Shown in pieces: positions 6,323 through 7,262 of a stretch of DNA of 7,262 bases (its first letter is position 1; every line of letters starts with the position of its first letter). The DNA lies in NCBI GenBank assembly GCA_026390275.1, contig JAPLGF010000283.1, forward strand, positions 1-7,262, read 5' to 3'. The position numbers and the translations under genes were made by a program. The notes beneath the pieces were generated by a model that was not told the origin of the DNA, ran no database searches, and saw only the letters and a list, made by a program, of their open reading frames with translations. Origin of the DNA: Candidatus Atribacteria bacterium (GTDB lineage Bacteria > Atribacterota > Atribacteria > Atribacterales > Atribacteraceae).

Positions 6323-7262
6323 TTGATTGATGTCAATGATCTTGGTGCGATTCAAATTGGTTTGTCTTCTCCCGAACAGATCCGTAAATGGTCGCGAGGG
6401 GAAGTAAAAAAACCCGAGACCATCAATTATCGGACACTCAAACCAGAAAAAGATGGTTTGTTCTGCGAAAAAATCTTTGGCCCGACCAAGGATTGGGAAT
6501 GTTACTGTGGAAAATATAAACGGATTCGTCATAAAGGAGTGGTGTGTGACCGTTGTGGAGTGGAAATCACTCGTTCTTCGGTTCGTCGTGCCCGTCTCGG
6601 TCATATCGAACTGGCCGCACCAGTTTCTCATATCTGGTATTTTAAAAGTATTCCCAGTAAAATAGCCCTCTTACTTGGTGTCCTTCCGAAAAACTTGGAG
6701 AAGGTCCTTTATTTTGCATCCGGAAGAAAAAAGGAAGATTGTTATAAAGTCGTTGAACCTGGATCCACTCGTTTAGAACCAGGAGCAACCATTCGAGACA
6801 CTGAATATAAAATATACATGAAATATGACCCTACTTTTAAAGCGGAAACCGCTCACCGGATTACTGAAGTTCATGCCCTTTCCTTTAGCATTGGAGATGA
6901 ATTGAGCCTGAAAGAGGTGACCCGTTTCCGGACGAAATACAAGGAGAGTTTTTCAGTTGAAGAGATGGATGCCAGCCGCTTTGAGGTGGTTGATATCAAG
7001 GCTTTTCCTTACCAGAGAGATGAAGAACTGTCTGAATCGGAAATTGTTCAGCTCCAGGATGTTTTTGGAGATCTTTTTGAAGAAGAGATACTTTCTGAAT
7101 CGGCGGAAGAACCCTGCTACTTAATCATTGAACCCGGCAATACCGGTTTGAAGAAATCCCAGATGATCCTGGAAACGGAAGCAAAACTTCTCACCCATTA
7201 CGAACCAAATTTCAAGGCGGGTATCGGAGCCGAGGCGGTGCGGGAAATCCTGCGGACGATGG
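6323..7262 (+). CDS. rpoC: DNA-directed RNA polymerase subunit beta-prime, N-terminal 313 residues (3' truncated by window edge)
   Basis: RNA polymerase beta-prime carries the catalytic Mg-binding loop and the clamp. The visible part begins MIDVNDLGAI at a TTG codon and continues with the strongly conserved SPEQIRKWSRGEVKKPETIN (16-35) and DGLFCEKIFGPTKDWE. The N-terminal zinc site has Cys60, Cys62, Cys75 and Cys78, with the CxC-x12-CxxC spacing of E. coli beta-prime. GHIELAAPVSHIWYFK (93-108) and LEKVLYFAS (125-133) follow. In Bacillus-type subunits the next element is a short hydrophobic strand and DPG; here about 130 extra residues (134-262) precede the equivalent YLIIEPGNTGL and NFKAGIGAEA segments. 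The catalytic NADFDGD motif lies beyond the window. It is co-transcribed with rpoB, 18 bases after its stop and in the same frame. Confidence 0.97.
   Translation, partial: MIDVNDLGAIQIGLSSPEQIRKWSRGEVKKPETINYRTLKPEKDGLFCEKIFGPTKDWECYCGKYKRIRHKGVVCDRCGVEITRSSVRRARLGHIELAAPVSHIWYFKSIPSKIALLLGVLPKNLEKVLYFASGRKKEDCYKVVEPGSTRLEPGATIRDTEYKIYMKYDPTFKAETAHRITEVHALSFSIGDELSLKEVTRFRTKYKESFSVEEMDASRFEVVDIKAFPYQRDEELSESEIVQLQDVFGDLFEEEILSESAEEPCYLIIEPGNTGLKKSQMILETEAKLLTHYEPNFKAGIGAEAVREILRTM
6740..7246 (+). repeat. Repeated-unit insertion in the RpoC N-terminal region
   Basis: RpoC residues 140-174 and 265-299 align without gaps at 16 of 35 identical positions: both start CY, then EPG, a shared T and L, then TE, and end (K/H)Y-x-P-x-FKA. 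Two weaker copies lie between: GDELSLKEV...KYKESF (191-210) and DEELSESEI...VFGDLF (233-252). All four keep an aromatic residue four positions before a Phe (Y168/F172, Y206/F210, F248/F252, Y293/F297), spaced 38, 42 and 45 residues apart. The last copy is the conserved beta-prime segment itself. Thermus and Thermotoga carry insertions of repeated sandwich-barrel hybrid motif domains at this site. Confidence 0.6.

Overview
The window is bacterial. It holds the N-terminal end of the rpoB-rpoC operon, preceded by two accessory genes and the tail of a third, all on the plus strand. Evidence for a bacterium is the RpoB and RpoC subunits of eubacterial type, extended Shine-Dalgarno sequences (AAAGGTGGTG twice, AAAAAGGGGG once), GTG and TTG start codons, and a consensus-like sigma-70 promoter. 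The lineage cannot be fixed by eye. The long N-terminal insertion in RpoC and the absence of rplJ-rplL in front of rpoB suggest a deep-branching phylum (Atribacterota or Thermotogota-like would be my first guesses, with low confidence).

Layout: 1-107 is the C-terminal end of an unidentified CDS. 148-1539 encodes an exported, C-terminally anchored six-bladed NHL propeller protein. 1544-2386 encodes a MEMO1/AmmeMemoRadiSam-B family protein; its ribosome binding site overlaps the propeller stop codon, so the two are probably translationally coupled. 2387-2716 is a 330-base gap with a strong promoter (TTGACA-17-TATCAT) and a roughly 280-base leader that can fold. 2717-6304 is rpoB (beta subunit, GTG start). 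6323 to the window end is the first 313 codons of rpoC (beta-prime, TTG start).

The most striking observation is inside rpoB. The reading frame is intact and the rest of the protein is highly conserved, but a block of about 49 residues present in the bacterial beta subunits I can recall is absent at 5563/5564. That block carries the KMAGRHGNKG motif, including the two active-centre lysines equivalent to E. coli K1065 and K1073. The total length still looks normal because the lobe region is about 50 residues longer than in Bacillus. Either this copy is non-functional or highly divergent, or the assembly lost 147 bases in frame; the sequence alone cannot decide.

Second, RpoC has an insertion of about 130 residues after the N-terminal zinc-binding region. 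It appears to be built from four degenerate copies of a roughly 40-residue unit, at the site where Thermus and Thermotoga carry their own inserted domains. Third, rpoB and rpoC lie in the same frame, separated by a single amber codon and six sense codons.
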